Positions 43,671 through 53,009 of a stretch of 64,000 bases of DNA are shown here, one piece after another. Origin of the DNA: an uncultured Tateyamaria sp. (GTDB lineage: Bacteria; Pseudomonadota; Alphaproteobacteria; Rhodobacterales; Rhodobacteraceae); contig NZ_CANNCF010000004.1 in assembly GCF_947503045.1 (NCBI RefSeq), positions 62,001 through 126,000 of the forward strand, given 5' to 3'. The notes under the pieces were generated by a model, which was given only the letters and a program-made list of their open reading frames with translations, had not been told where the DNA came from and did not search any database. Both the position numbers and the translations under genes were made by a program. Numbering within the stretch: the stretch's first letter is position 1; each line of letters starts with the position of its first letter.

Positions 43671-46600
43671 ATGAGCAGCACCGAACCGGTCCTTCCAGCC
43701 CCGCAAAAGCGGCGCAAAAGCCTGTGGCGTCGCCACCGGGTGGGCAGTCTGCTGGTCACGCTGACGGTGACTGCACTGTTGGGGGCCGTGCTTTATGTGC
43801 TGATGGGGCGGCCTGTGTCGGCCCCTGCATGGTTGCGCGATGAGGTCGAAATGCGCGCCTCGGACGCGCTTGGCACCGCGCGCCTGTCCTTTGACACACT
43901 CGATCTGGTGGTCGAAGAGACGGCCAGCCCGCAGGTGCGCATGTCGAATGTGCAACTTCTGACCGAAGACGGCGCCGAAATTGTCGCCTTTGCCGAGTTG
44001 CGCGCGGGCCTGTCCCTGAGTGACCTTCTGGGTGGAGAGATGCGCCCGACCGAAATTTCGGTGAGCGGTATCTTTGCCAAGCTGCGCCGCCAGGCGGACG
44101 GGTCGGTGATCCTGTCCGGCGGGCTTGATCTGTCCGCACCGGAGCGGCAGGCGGCGACCTTGCCCGAACTGATCGAACAGATCGACGGTATCCTGACCTT
44201 GCCCGCACTCAGCGCCCTGCGCAGCATCGACATTCAGTCGCTGACGCTGCGGGTCGAGGATGTCCGCTCGGACCGGGCCTGGACGGTAGACGGCGGCCGC
44301 GTGCGCCTGAACCACAACGACGAGGTTGTGCGCATCACCTCTGATCTGGCACTGCTGAGCGGTGGGCAGGGGGTGGCCACGCTTGAGGCCAATTACGAAA
44401 GCCGCATCGGCGATGTGGCCGCCAGTTTCGGGGCGACGGTCACGGATGTGGATGCGGGCGACATCGCCACGCTCGCCCCGCCATTTGCCTGGCTCGATGT
44501 GCTGCGCGCGCCGATTTCGGGGGCGGTGCGGGGCGGCGTTGCCTCTGACGGGCAACTGGCCCCGCTCAACGCCACTCTCACCATCGCCGCCGGGGTGATC
44601 CAGCCCACGGATGCCACCCGGCCCGTGCCCTTCAATTCCGCGCGCAGCTATTTCACCTATGATCCGGCACTGCGCGTGCTGAGTTTTGACGAATTGTCCG
44701 TGGAGAGTGCGTGGATCACCGGCCGCATCGAAGGGCAGACCGTGCTGGGTCTGACCGAAGCTGGCCAGTTGGACGATCTGGTGGGCCAGTTCCGCTCAAG
44801 CACGCTGACCGCCAATCCCGACAACCTCTATGACCAGCCAGTCAGTTTCGAAGCCGCAGAGATGGATTTCCGCCTTGGCCTGAACCCCTTCCGTCTGGAT
44901 GTGGGGCAGGCGCTGTTTCAGGATCAGGGCCAGACCCTGCTGGCCCGTGGCGCGCTCGAGGCGACGCCCGAGGGATGGCGTTACGGCGTGGATGCGCAGA
45001 TGGACGGGCTGTCCCCCGACCGGTTGCTGGCGCTCTGGCCCGAAGGGGCCGTGCCCAAGACACGCAATTGGCTGGTGGAAAACCTGCTTGGCGGGACACT
45101 GAGCAATGTGGACGTGGTGCTGCGCGATGCGCCGGGTAGCGCGCCCAACGCCTATCTCAGCTTTGATTATGCCGACGCACATGTGCGCTATGTCCCGACG
45201 CTGCCGCCGGTGACGGGCGCGCGGGGCACGGCCAGCCTGCTCGACAACCGGTTTGTGGTCACGATGGATTCCGGGCAGGTCGCCGCCCCGCAAGGCGGCA
45301 TCATCGAGGTTGGCGGGTCGTCCTTTATCATTCCCGATGTCACGGCCAAGGACGGGACTCCGGCGGTTGTCCGCGTCGAAAGCAGTGGCACGGTGACAGC
45401 GGCGCTGTCGATGCTGGACCTGCCGCCGCTAAATGTGATGTCAAAGGCGGGGCTGCTGCCCAATCTGACCGATGGGCGCTTGCAGACCACCGGCACGCTT
45501 GCGCTGCCCCTGCGCAAGGGGCTGCCGCCGTCCGAGGTGGTGTTCAATGCCACGGCCATCGCGCGCGATGTGCTCAGCACCACGTTGATCGAAGGGCGGC
45601 GGCTCGCGGCAAGTGCGCTGCGGATCACCGCCACGGATCAGGGCGTCGAGGTGTCTGGCCCCGGCACGCTGGACGGCGTGCCCTTTGATGCCACATGGGC
45701 GCAGCCGATCGGGGAAGGGCCGCAGCCCAGCACCGTGACCGGCACAATCGAGTTGTCCGAGCGCACGATCGACGCCTTTCGCCTTGGTCTGCCTGCCGGT
45801 CTGGTGCGCGGGCAGGGCACCGGCAACATCGTCGTAAACTTACCTGTCGGCGGCGGCGCGCCGTCTTTCGCGCTTGAGACCGATTTGCGTGGTATCCGCT
45901 TGTCCTCCCCACCGCTGGGGTGGAGCAAGGCCGCAGGCACGCGGGCGCGGCTGTCGCTGGCCGGGCGCCTTGGGACGACCCCGCGCGTGGATCGCCTGTC
46001 CCTTGAGGCGCCGGGGCTGCGCGCCGTAGGCTCGATCACGTTGCGCGCCGGGGGTGGCCTTGAACGCGCGCGGTTTGAACGGGTCCGGGTGGGCGAGTGG
46101 CTGGATGCGCCGGTCGATCTGGTCGGGCGCGGAGCCAACGCCGCGCCGGGCGTCGAAGTGCGCGGCGGGACACTGGATCTGCGGCGCGCTGATTTCGGCG
46201 GCACCGGGTCGGGCACCGGCGGCAATCGGGGCGGCGGTCCGCTCAGCCTCGCGCTGGATGAGTTGCGGATCACCGACAGCATCCGTCTCACGGGCCTGCG
46301 CGGGCAGTTCAACATGACACGCGGACTGGATGGAGAGTTTCAGGCCCGGATCAATGGCGGCACGCCCATCAAAGGGCAGGTGCTGCCACAAAACGGGCGC
46401 AGCGCCATCCGCGTGACGTCGCAGGATGCAGGCGGGGTTGCGGCCTCGGCCGGGATCCTGAAACAGGCGCGGGGCGGGTCGCTGTCACTGACCCTGCTGC
46501 CCGTGGGCGCGGCAAGCTTTGACGGCACCCTCAGGATCGAGGACACCCGCGTGCAGGACGCGCCTGCCATCGCCGCACTGCTCAACGCAGTGAGCGTTGT

Positions 46601-47081
46601 GGGCCTGCTTGATCAGATGCGCGGCAGCGGCATTCATTTTCAGGAGGTCGAGGCGGCGTTTCGCTTGACCCCGTCCACCATGGCCCTGACCCAAGCCAGC
46701 GCGATAGGCCCGTCGATGGGGCTGTCGATGTTCGGCACCTATGATGTGACCCGCTCGATCCTCGATATGCAGGGGGTGATCTCGCCGCTGTTTCTGGTCA
46801 ACGGAATCGGCAGCATCCTGACCCGCAAGGGCGAGGGGCTGATCGGGTTCAACTATGCGCTGCGCGGTCCGGCCGCCAAGCCGCAGGTACAGGTCAATCC
46901 GCTGTCCGCCCTGACGCCCGGCATGTTCCGCGAAATCTTCCGCGCCCCGGCCCCCAAACTGCCCGATGTCGGCGAGGATGCGCCCGCCGCAAGCCCCGAG
47001 GCCTTTGCCCCCGAGGCGCCGGTTGAAACCAATGCGCAACGCCGTCTGCGCGAGCGGCAAGAAGAGCGTGACAGCCGCTAG
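43671..47081 (+). CDS. AsmA-like/DUF3971 (YhdP-type) membrane protein
   Basis: An 1136-residue protein with one N-terminal helix (~27-46) and a huge periplasmic beta-rich region. The pattern fits the DUF3971/AsmA-like C-terminal superfamily (YhdP, TamB), bridge-like proteins that move phospholipid between inner and outer membranes. Supporting stretches are [43 protein letters not shown] and, near the end, [27 protein letters not shown]. The tail (1090-1136) is Pro/Ala then Arg/Glu-rich. It is divergent from bcp and followed by queA 22 bp later. Confidence 0.82.
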   Translation: MSSTEPVLPAPQKRRKSLWRRHRVGSLLVTLTVTALLGAVLYVLMGRPVSAPAWLRDEVEMRASDALGTARLSFDTLDLVVEETASPQVRMSNVQLLTEDGAEIVAFAELRAGLSLSDLLGGEMRPTEISVSGIFAKLRRQADGSVILSGGLDLSAPERQAATLPELIEQIDGILTLPALSALRSIDIQSLTLRVEDVRSDRAWTVDGGRVRLNHNDEVVRITSDLALLSGGQGVATLEANYESRIGDVAASFGATVTDVDAGDIATLAPPFAWLDVLRAPISGAVRGGVASDGQLAPLNATLTIAAGVIQPTDATRPVPFNSARSYFTYDPALRVLSFDELSVESAWITGRIEGQTVLGLTEAGQLDDLVGQFRSSTLTANPDNLYDQPVSFEAAEMDFRLGLNPFRLDVGQALFQDQGQTLLARGALEATPEGWRYGVDAQMDGLSPDRLLALWPEGAVPKTRNWLVENLLGGTLSNVDVVLRDAPGSAPNAYLSFDYADAHVRYVPTLPPVTGARGTASLLDNRFVVTMDSGQVAAPQGGIIEVGGSSFIIPDVTAKDGTPAVVRVESSGTVTAALSMLDLPPLNVMSKAGLLPNLTDGRLQTTGTLALPLRKGLPPSEVVFNATAIARDVLSTTLIEGRRLAASALRITATDQGVEVSGPGTLDGVPFDATWAQPIGEGPQPSTVTGTIELSERTIDAFRLGLPAGLVRGQGTGNIVVNLPVGGGAPSFALETDLRGIRLSSPPLGWSKAAGTRARLSLAGRLGTTPRVDRLSLEAPGLRAVGSITLRAGGGLERARFERVRVGEWLDAPVDLVGRGANAAPGVEVRGGTLDLRRADFGGTGSGTGGNRGGGPLSLALDELRITDSIRLTGLRGQFNMTRGLDGEFQARINGGTPIKGQVLPQNGRSAIRVTSQDAGGVAASAGILKQARGGSLSLTLLPVGAASFDGTLRIEDTRVQDAPAIAALLNAVSVVGLLDQMRGSGIHFQEVEAAFRLTPSTMALTQASAIGPSMGLSMFGTYDVTRSILDMQGVISPLFLVNGIGSILTRKGEGLIGFNYALRGPAAKPQVQVNPLSALTPGMFREIFRAPAPKLPDVGEDAPAASPEAFAPEAPVETNAQRRLRERQEERDSR

Positions 47082-47103
47082 TCCGCAGGATAGAGCGCGG
47101 CCC

Positions 47104-48180
47104 ATGAAACTGAGCGATTTCGACTTTGATCTGCCCGACGATCTGATTGCAACGCGGCCCGCCGTGCCGCGTTCTTCCGCGCGGCTGCTGGTGGCGCAGG
47201 GCGATGCGATCCATGACCAGCGGGTGACCGACCTTGTGGACTGGCTGGCCCACGGTGATCTGCTGGTGCTGAACGACACGCGCGTGATCCCCGCACGCCT
47301 GTTTGGCACCCGTGCGCGCACCTCGACCCAAGGCGACACCACCGCCCGGATCGAGGTCACGCTGCTCGAGCCGCGCAGCGACGGCACATGGTCCGCACTG
47401 GTCAAGCCACTAAAGAAGGTCAAGCCGGGCGAAGAGGTGGTCTTTTCCCCCGACCTGTCCGCCACGCTGACCGGCACAAGCGACGGGCAGGGGCATTTGC
47501 TGTTCAACCTTTCGGGCGACGATTTTGACGCCGCTCTGGCCGAGGCCGGGGCGATGCCATTGCCGCCCTATATCGCGGCCAAGCGGGCGGCGGATGCGCA
47601 GGACAAGGTGGACTATCAGACCGTCTGGGCGCGCAACAGCGGTGCAGTCGCGGCGCCCACCGCCTCTCTGCATTTCGATGATGCGTTGCTGGCAGCCCTG
47701 CGCGCGCGTGGGGTCGAGATGACTTATGTGACCCTGCATGTGGGGGCCGGCACGTTCCTGCCGGTCAAGGTCGATGATGTGACCACCCACAAGATGCATG
47801 CCGAATGGGGACAGGTGAGCGCGCAGGCCGCGCGCGACATTCACGCGGCCAAGGACCAGGGCGCGCGGGTGATTCCTGTCGGCACCACCGCGCTGCGCCT
47901 GATCGAGACCATGGCGCGCGATGGCGGGATTGCACCGTGGGAGGGGGAGACGGATATCTTTATCTACCCCGGCTTCGAATTCGCCGTGACGGACGGGCTG
48001 ATGACAAATTTTCACCTGCCCAGATCGACGCTGATGATGCTGGTCTCGGCCCTGATGGGGCAGGACCGGGTGCGGCTCATCTATGATCACGCCGTGCAGG
48101 GGCGCTATCGGTTTTTCTCTTATGGGGATGCGTCGCTCTTGCTGCCCAATGGGGCGGCATCCCTCAAAACCGACGACTAA
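47104..48180 (+). CDS. queA: S-adenosylmethionine:tRNA ribosyltransferase-isomerase
   Basis: A 358-residue QueA that transfers ribose from SAM to 7-aminomethyl-7-deazaguanine-tRNA, forming epoxyqueuosine. Family features: [26 protein letters not shown] opening, [41 protein letters not shown] and [17 protein letters not shown]. The start at 47104 (MKLSDFDF) is the family start. tgt, often its neighbour, is not here. Confidence 0.97.
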   Translation: MKLSDFDFDLPDDLIATRPAVPRSSARLLVAQGDAIHDQRVTDLVDWLAHGDLLVLNDTRVIPARLFGTRARTSTQGDTTARIEVTLLEPRSDGTWSALVKPLKKVKPGEEVVFSPDLSATLTGTSDGQGHLLFNLSGDDFDAALAEAGAMPLPPYIAAKRAADAQDKVDYQTVWARNSGAVAAPTASLHFDDALLAALRARGVEMTYVTLHVGAGTFLPVKVDDVTTHKMHAEWGQVSAQAARDIHAAKDQGARVIPVGTTALRLIETMARDGGIAPWEGETDIFIYPGFEFAVTDGLMTNFHLPRSTLMMLVSALMGQDRVRLIYDHAVQGRYRFFSYGDASLLLPNGAASLKTDD

Positions 48181-48254
48181 GTGTCGTATAGGACGCCGAC
48201 AGGGGCTAACGTCCATGACAGCCCCGTCCTGGCAGCCCAACAAGGAGAGCGCAC

Positions 48255-49523
48255 ATGGTTCAAGTTCTGAAAAGCGCATGGGCGCTCTTGCTGGGCATGT
48301 GCCTGTTGATGGTGGGCAACGGGATGCAGGGCACATTGCTTGGCATCCGGGGCGAGATCGAAGGGTTCTCGACCTTCGAGATGTCCATCGTCATGTCGGC
48401 CTATTTCGCGGGCTTTCTGGGCGGCAGCCGCATGGCGCCTCTTATGATCAAGCGGGTGGGGCATGTGCGGGTGTTCGCGGCCCTTGCCTCGCTGATTTCG
48501 GCGGTCATCATCCTCTATCCGACATTTACCAATCCGTGGGTCTGGGCCATCGGTCGGATCGTGATTGGCTACGGGTTTTCCGCCGTTTACGTCACCGCCG
48601 AAAGCTGGCTCAACAATGCCGCTGACAACTCCAACCGGGGCAAGGCGCTGTCGCTTTACATGATCGTGCAGACGCTTGGGATCGTGGCAAGCCAGGCCTT
48701 GCTGCTGACCGCCGACCCTTCAGGCTTTGTCCTGTTCGTGATTCCTTCGGTGCTGGTGTCGATTGCGATCACGCCGATTCTGCTCTCGATCAGCCCCACA
48801 CCGGCCTTTGACACCACCAAACCGATGACCTTGCGCCGGCTTGCGATCACATCGCCGCTGGGCTGTTTCGGCATGTTCATGCTGGGGGGCGTGTTTTCGG
48901 CGCAGTTCGGGATGTCGGCGGTCTACGGGGCGCAGGTGGGGCTGAGCGTGGCGCAAATCTCGACCTTCGTGGCGACGTTCTTTGTCGGCTCGGTTCTGTT
49001 GCAATACCCGATCGGCTGGATTTCGGACCGTATGGACCGGCGCGTGCTGATCATCATCGTGTCGGCGATCGGTGCTGTGGGATCGCTGGTGGGATACCTT
49101 TTTGGCCCGAATTTCAACATGCTGCTGGCCACCGCCTTTGTGGTCGGGGGCATGTCAAATCCGCTTTATTCACTGCTGATTGCGCATACCAATGACTTTC
49201 TCGAACACGAGGACATGGCCGCGGCCTCGGGGGGCATGATCTTTATCAACGGGCTGGGTGCGGTCTTTGGCCCGCTGATCGTGGGCGCGTGGATGGAGCG
49301 TGCGGGGCCGTCTGCCTTTTACATGTTCACGGCTGTGCTGTTCATCATACTGGCCGGATATGCCGGATACCGCTCGATCCGGCGCGGTGCGCGGACGGTC
49401 GAGGATACGGGCGTTTACGTGGCCATCGGGCAGGGCTATGCGACACCCTATTCCATGGAAATTGCCCAAGAATACGCCATCAGCACGGAACAGGCCGGAG
49501 ATGACGGCGATAAGACTGCATAA
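48255..49523 (+). CDS. MFS transporter (YcaD-like)
   Basis: A 422-residue major facilitator with 12 predicted helices. Similar to the YcaD group: AWALLLGMCLLMVGNGMQGTLLGIRG start, SRMAPLMIKRVGHVRVFA in the loop 2-3 region, AVYVTAESWLNNAADNSNRGKALSLYM and WISDRMDRRVLI in the central loop. The substrate is unknown. The SD AAGGAG is well placed. It lies 74 bp after queA. Confidence 0.87.
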   Translation: MVQVLKSAWALLLGMCLLMVGNGMQGTLLGIRGEIEGFSTFEMSIVMSAYFAGFLGGSRMAPLMIKRVGHVRVFAALASLISAVIILYPTFTNPWVWAIGRIVIGYGFSAVYVTAESWLNNAADNSNRGKALSLYMIVQTLGIVASQALLLTADPSGFVLFVIPSVLVSIAITPILLSISPTPAFDTTKPMTLRRLAITSPLGCFGMFMLGGVFSAQFGMSAVYGAQVGLSVAQISTFVATFFVGSVLLQYPIGWISDRMDRRVLIIIVSAIGAVGSLVGYLFGPNFNMLLATAFVVGGMSNPLYSLLIAHTNDFLEHEDMAAASGGMIFINGLGAVFGPLIVGAWMERAGPSAFYMFTAVLFIILAGYAGYRSIRRGARTVEDTGVYVAIGQGYATPYSMEIAQEYAISTEQAGDDGDKTA

Positions 49524-49604
49524 TGTTGTATTTCGTGATTGGGTGCGTACTTAACAATTGTGTAACGATTCAAAATACGGGGCATGGGAACAGGAGTGAA
49601 TACC

Positions 49605-50186
49605 ATGGTAGGTCCGGACGATGTGTTGGGATTTTGGTTGGATGAGTGCGGTCCGGAACAGTGGTACGCACTGGATGATGCGTTGGACGACACCATACGC
49701 AAGCGTTTTGGACAGGCATGGCAGGGGGCGACCGAAGGGCAATATGCGCTTTGGCTGACCTATCCAAGCGGCGTGTTGGCCTATGTCATTCTGACGGATC
49801 AGTTTTCGCGCAACATGTTCCGGGGTGATGCCAAGGCCTTTTCGACCGATTGCGCGGCGCGGGCCGCCGCAAAAATGGCGATCGACAAGGAATGGGACAT
49901 GCGTATTGACGCCCCCGCCCGCCAGTTCTTTTACATGCCGCTTGAGCATTCCGAAAACCTGAGCGATCAGGACCGCGCCGTGCGGCTGATCAGCGAACGG
50001 ATGAGAACGGATGCCGATGGCTTGCTGCACGCGCGCGCACATCGCGAGATCATCCGCCAGTTTGGCCGCTTTCCCTTCCGCAACGAAGTGCTCGGGCGCA
50101 AGAGCACATCGGCGGAACTGGCCTTTCTCGAGAGTGGCGGATACGGCGCGATGCTGCGCCGATTTCAGCCCTCCGCAGCCGCCTGA
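49605..50186 (+). CDS. DUF924 family protein
   Basis: A 193-residue all-helical DUF924 protein (TPR-like fold). Typical segments: VLGFWLDECGPEQWYALDDALDDTIRKRFG, VILTDQFSRNMFRGDAKAFSTD (the DQFxRNxxRG signature), FFYMPLEHSENLSDQDRAVRL and FPFRNEVLGRKST. The biochemical role is unknown. ATG 49605 is chosen over 49584 because AGGAG precedes it at the right distance. Confidence 0.9.
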   Translation: MVGPDDVLGFWLDECGPEQWYALDDALDDTIRKRFGQAWQGATEGQYALWLTYPSGVLAYVILTDQFSRNMFRGDAKAFSTDCAARAAAKMAIDKEWDMRIDAPARQFFYMPLEHSENLSDQDRAVRLISERMRTDADGLLHARAHREIIRQFGRFPFRNEVLGRKSTSAELAFLESGGYGAMLRRFQPSAAA

Positions 50187-50260
50187 TCAAGGCTGCGCGA
50201 TCGTGCGCAGCCGTCCATGTCGATGTGTCGCGCAATGTCGCGTTGAGGTCGCGCCCGAAT

Positions 50261-50278
50261 TGGTTTAACGGTAAACTA
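50261..50278. promoter_or_regulatory. Palindromic operator upstream of lpdA (shared with pdhA)
   Basis: TGGTTTA-ACGG-TAAACTA, 31 bp before the lpdA ATG; 15 of 18 positions match the site upstream of pdhA (36531-36548), including the whole right arm TAAACTA. The left arm differs by one base. Confidence 0.65.
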
Positions 50279-50309
50279 ATTCTGACACGAGCTTGGCGAG
50301 GACAGTGAT

Positions 50310-51707
50310 ATGGCAGCGAAATCCTTTGACGTGGTGGTGGTTGGATCGGGCCCCGGTGGCTATGTGGCGGCCATTCGTGCAGCCCAGCTGGGTCTGAGCA
50401 CCTGCGTTGTGGAACGTGAGCACCTTGGCGGCATCTGCCTCAACTGGGGCTGTATTCCGACCAAGGCGATGCTGCGCTCTTCCGAAGTCTTTCACCTCAT
50501 GCACCGCGCCAAGGAATTTGGCCTGAAGGCGGACAATGTCGGCTATGATCTCGACGCCGTGGTCAAACGCTCGCGTCAGGTGGCCGGGCAATTGTCGAGC
50601 GGCATCGGCCATCTGCTGAAGAAGAACAAGGTGACGGTGATCATGGGTGAGGGGACCATCCCCGCCAAGGGCCGCGTGTCCGTCAAAACCGAGAAGGGCA
50701 CCGAAGAGGTTACAGCCAAGCACATCATCCTCGCCACCGGCGCGCGCGCCCGCGAACTGCCGGGGCTTGAGGCGGACGGCGATCTGGTCTGGACCTACAA
50801 GGCGGCGTTGACCCCGAAACGCATGCCGAAAAAGCTGCTGGTCATCGGGTCTGGCGCCATCGGCATCGAATTTGCCAGCTTTTACAACACGCTGGGGGCT
50901 GACACCACCGTCGTCGAAGTCATGGACCGCGTACTGCCCGTCGAGGATGAAGAGATCTCGGCCTTCGCCAAGAAGTCATTCGAAAAGCAGGGCATGAAGA
51001 TCATGCAAAAGGCGATGGTCAAGCAGCTTGACCGCGCCAAGGGCAAGGTCACCGCCCATATCGAAGTGGGCGGCAAGGTCGAAAAGCACGACTTTGACAC
51101 GGTGATTTCCGCGGTCGGCATCGTCGGCAATGTCGAGGGGCTGGGGCTGGAGGCGCTTGGCGTCAAGATCGACCGCACCCACGTGATCACGGACGAATAT
51201 TGCCGCACCGGTGTCGACGGGGTCTATGCCATCGGCGATATCGCGGGCGCACCGTGGCTGGCCCACAAGGCCTCGCACGAGGGGGTCATGGTGGCCGAGT
51301 TGATCGCGGGCAAGAATGACGTCCACCCGATCAAACCCAACTCCATTGCAGGCTGCACCTATTGTCACCCGCAGGTCGCCTCCGTTGGCCTGTCCGAGGC
51401 CAAGGCGAAAGAGGCCGGATATTCCGTCAAGGTCGGCAAGTTCCCCTTTATCGGCAATGGCAAGGCCATCGCTTTGGGCGAGCCCGAGGGACTGATTAAA
51501 ACCGTGTTCGACGCCAAAACCGGCGAGCTTTTGGGCGCCCACATGATCGGGGCCGAAGTCACCGAATTGATCCAGGGCTATGTGGTGGGCCAGGCGCTCG
51601 AAACCACCGAAGAAGACCTGATGCACACCGTCTTCCCGCACCCGACGCTGAGCGAGATGATGCACGAATCCGTGCTCGACGCCTACGACCGCGTCATCCA
51701 CATGTAG
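50310..51707 (+). CDS. lpdA: Dihydrolipoyl dehydrogenase (E3)
   Basis: A 465-residue FAD enzyme that reoxidises lipoyl groups of 2-oxoacid dehydrogenases. FAD motif VVGSGPGGYVAAIRAA, redox disulfide GGICLNWGCIPTK (Cys43, Cys48), NAD motif VIGSGAIGIEFASFY, and the catalytic dyad near the C-terminus (HTVFPHPTLSEMMHE). No lipoyl domain is present. It is separate from the pdh operon by ~14 kb but shares an operator with it, so it probably supplies E3 for the pyruvate complex. Confidence 0.96.
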   Translation: MAAKSFDVVVVGSGPGGYVAAIRAAQLGLSTCVVEREHLGGICLNWGCIPTKAMLRSSEVFHLMHRAKEFGLKADNVGYDLDAVVKRSRQVAGQLSSGIGHLLKKNKVTVIMGEGTIPAKGRVSVKTEKGTEEVTAKHIILATGARARELPGLEADGDLVWTYKAALTPKRMPKKLLVIGSGAIGIEFASFYNTLGADTTVVEVMDRVLPVEDEEISAFAKKSFEKQGMKIMQKAMVKQLDRAKGKVTAHIEVGGKVEKHDFDTVISAVGIVGNVEGLGLEALGVKIDRTHVITDEYCRTGVDGVYAIGDIAGAPWLAHKASHEGVMVAELIAGKNDVHPIKPNSIAGCTYCHPQVASVGLSEAKAKEAGYSVKVGKFPFIGNGKAIALGEPEGLIKTVFDAKTGELLGAHMIGAEVTELIQGYVVGQALETTEEDLMHTVFPHPTLSEMMHESVLDAYDRVIHM

Positions 51708-51751
51708 GTCCCGCGCTTGCAGCCCCCGCCGTTCCGGCGTAGCGGGGGCAT

Positions 51752-52906
51752 ATGTCCGAGCGCACCAACTTCCCCCTCGTTTTTGTCCTCTGGGGCGCGG
51801 GCCTTGGCGCGGCCGGTCAATATGCCAAGATCAGCGTGATCTTTGACCAATTGGGCGACGTGTACCCGGACGCGGGCACGGCCCTTGGGTTCATCGTCTC
51901 GCTTGTTGGTTTTGTCGGCATCATCCTCGGCGTTGTCGCCGGGCTGGTGGTCGCGCGCATCCGTTATCGGCGCGCGATGCTTTGGGCGCTGTGGGCCGGG
52001 GCGGGGGTGTCGCTGTTTCAGGCGCTCTTGCCTGCGCTGCCGCTGATGCTGGCCAGCCGCGTGATCGAGGGGATGTCGCATCTGGCCATCGTCGTCGCCG
52101 CCCCGACGCTCATCTCGCAACTCAGCACGGACCGGCACCGTGGCTTTACCCTCACCTTGTGGAGCACGTTTTTCGGCGTCGCTTTTACCGTGCTTGTCGC
52201 CCTTGGCCTGCCCCTGGTCGAGGCGGGCGGGCTGCCTGCGCTGTTCATCGCGCATGGCATCTGGATGGCCGTCTTTGCCGTGGTGCTGACACTGTTCCTG
52301 CGCCCGCTCGAACTGCCATCCGAAGGCCGGTTGTCACTGCGCGGCATCCTGCGCGATCACGTCACCATCTACCGCTCGCCCACCATTGCGGCTCCGGGGG
52401 CAGGTTGGCTGTTTTACACCTTTTGCTTTCTCGCCATCCTGACCGTGCTGCCGCCCTATATTGCGCCGGACTGGCGGGCCTGGGTGATGGGGGCGATGCC
52501 GCTTGTGTCCATCGCGGTGTCCATGACGCTGGGGGTGGCGGCGCTGCGGTTGATCAGCGCGGTTGCGCTGGTCCAGATCGGTTTTGCCGCCTGTGTCGCA
52601 TCGCTGTTCTGGCTGCTGGCGATGCCGGGCTTTCCGGCGGCCTGCCTTGCGCTGGCGGGTGCGCTGGGGCTGGTGCAGGGGGCGACGTTTGCCGCAATCC
52701 CGCAGTTGAATCAGACCGCCGCTACTCAATCCCAATCCTACGGCGCTCTGGCGCAAACCGGCAATCTGGGCAACACGCTGGGCACGCCCGCGCTGCTCGC
52801 GATTCTGGGAGTTGCGGGCTATCCCGGGCTGATCTGGACGTCCATTCTGGTGCTCTCAACCGGCTTTGGCGTGCATGCGTGGATGGCGGCGCGGCGGCGC
52901 CACTGA
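51752..52906 (+). CDS. MFS transporter
   Basis: A 384-residue major facilitator with about 12 helices. Loop 2-3 region VARIRYRRAMLWALWAGAG and STDRHRGFTLTLWSTFFGVAFTVL are MFS-like. The substrate cannot be told; the family resembles small efflux or cyanate-type carriers. It lies 44 bp after lpdA in the same direction and ends before the uvrA promoter. Confidence 0.82.
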   Translation: MSERTNFPLVFVLWGAGLGAAGQYAKISVIFDQLGDVYPDAGTALGFIVSLVGFVGIILGVVAGLVVARIRYRRAMLWALWAGAGVSLFQALLPALPLMLASRVIEGMSHLAIVVAAPTLISQLSTDRHRGFTLTLWSTFFGVAFTVLVALGLPLVEAGGLPALFIAHGIWMAVFAVVLTLFLRPLELPSEGRLSLRGILRDHVTIYRSPTIAAPGAGWLFYTFCFLAILTVLPPYIAPDWRAWVMGAMPLVSIAVSMTLGVAALRLISAVALVQIGFAACVASLFWLLAMPGFPAACLALAGALGLVQGATFAAIPQLNQTAATQSQSYGALAQTGNLGNTLGTPALLAILGVAGYPGLIWTSILVLSTGFGVHAWMAARRRH

Positions 52907-52929
52907 CATCGCGTGTCAGTAACGCGCAT

Positions 52930-52984
52930 GTTCACGCCATGTTCTCATTTTTCCATTGGCGCTGCCGCGCTGCTGGCCTATGTA
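52930..52984 (+). promoter_or_regulatory. LexA (SOS) box and promoter of uvrA
   Basis: GTTC-ACGCCAT-GTTC at 52930-52944 is the alphaproteobacterial LexA box GTTC-N7-GTTC. A plausible promoter follows: TTGGCG (52956-52961), 17-bp spacer, TATGTA (52979-52984). The box lies 11 bp upstream of the -35. It predicts DNA-damage induction of uvrA. Confidence 0.85.
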
Positions 52985-53009
52985 CAAAGTGTTAATCGGG
53001 GGGCTGATC

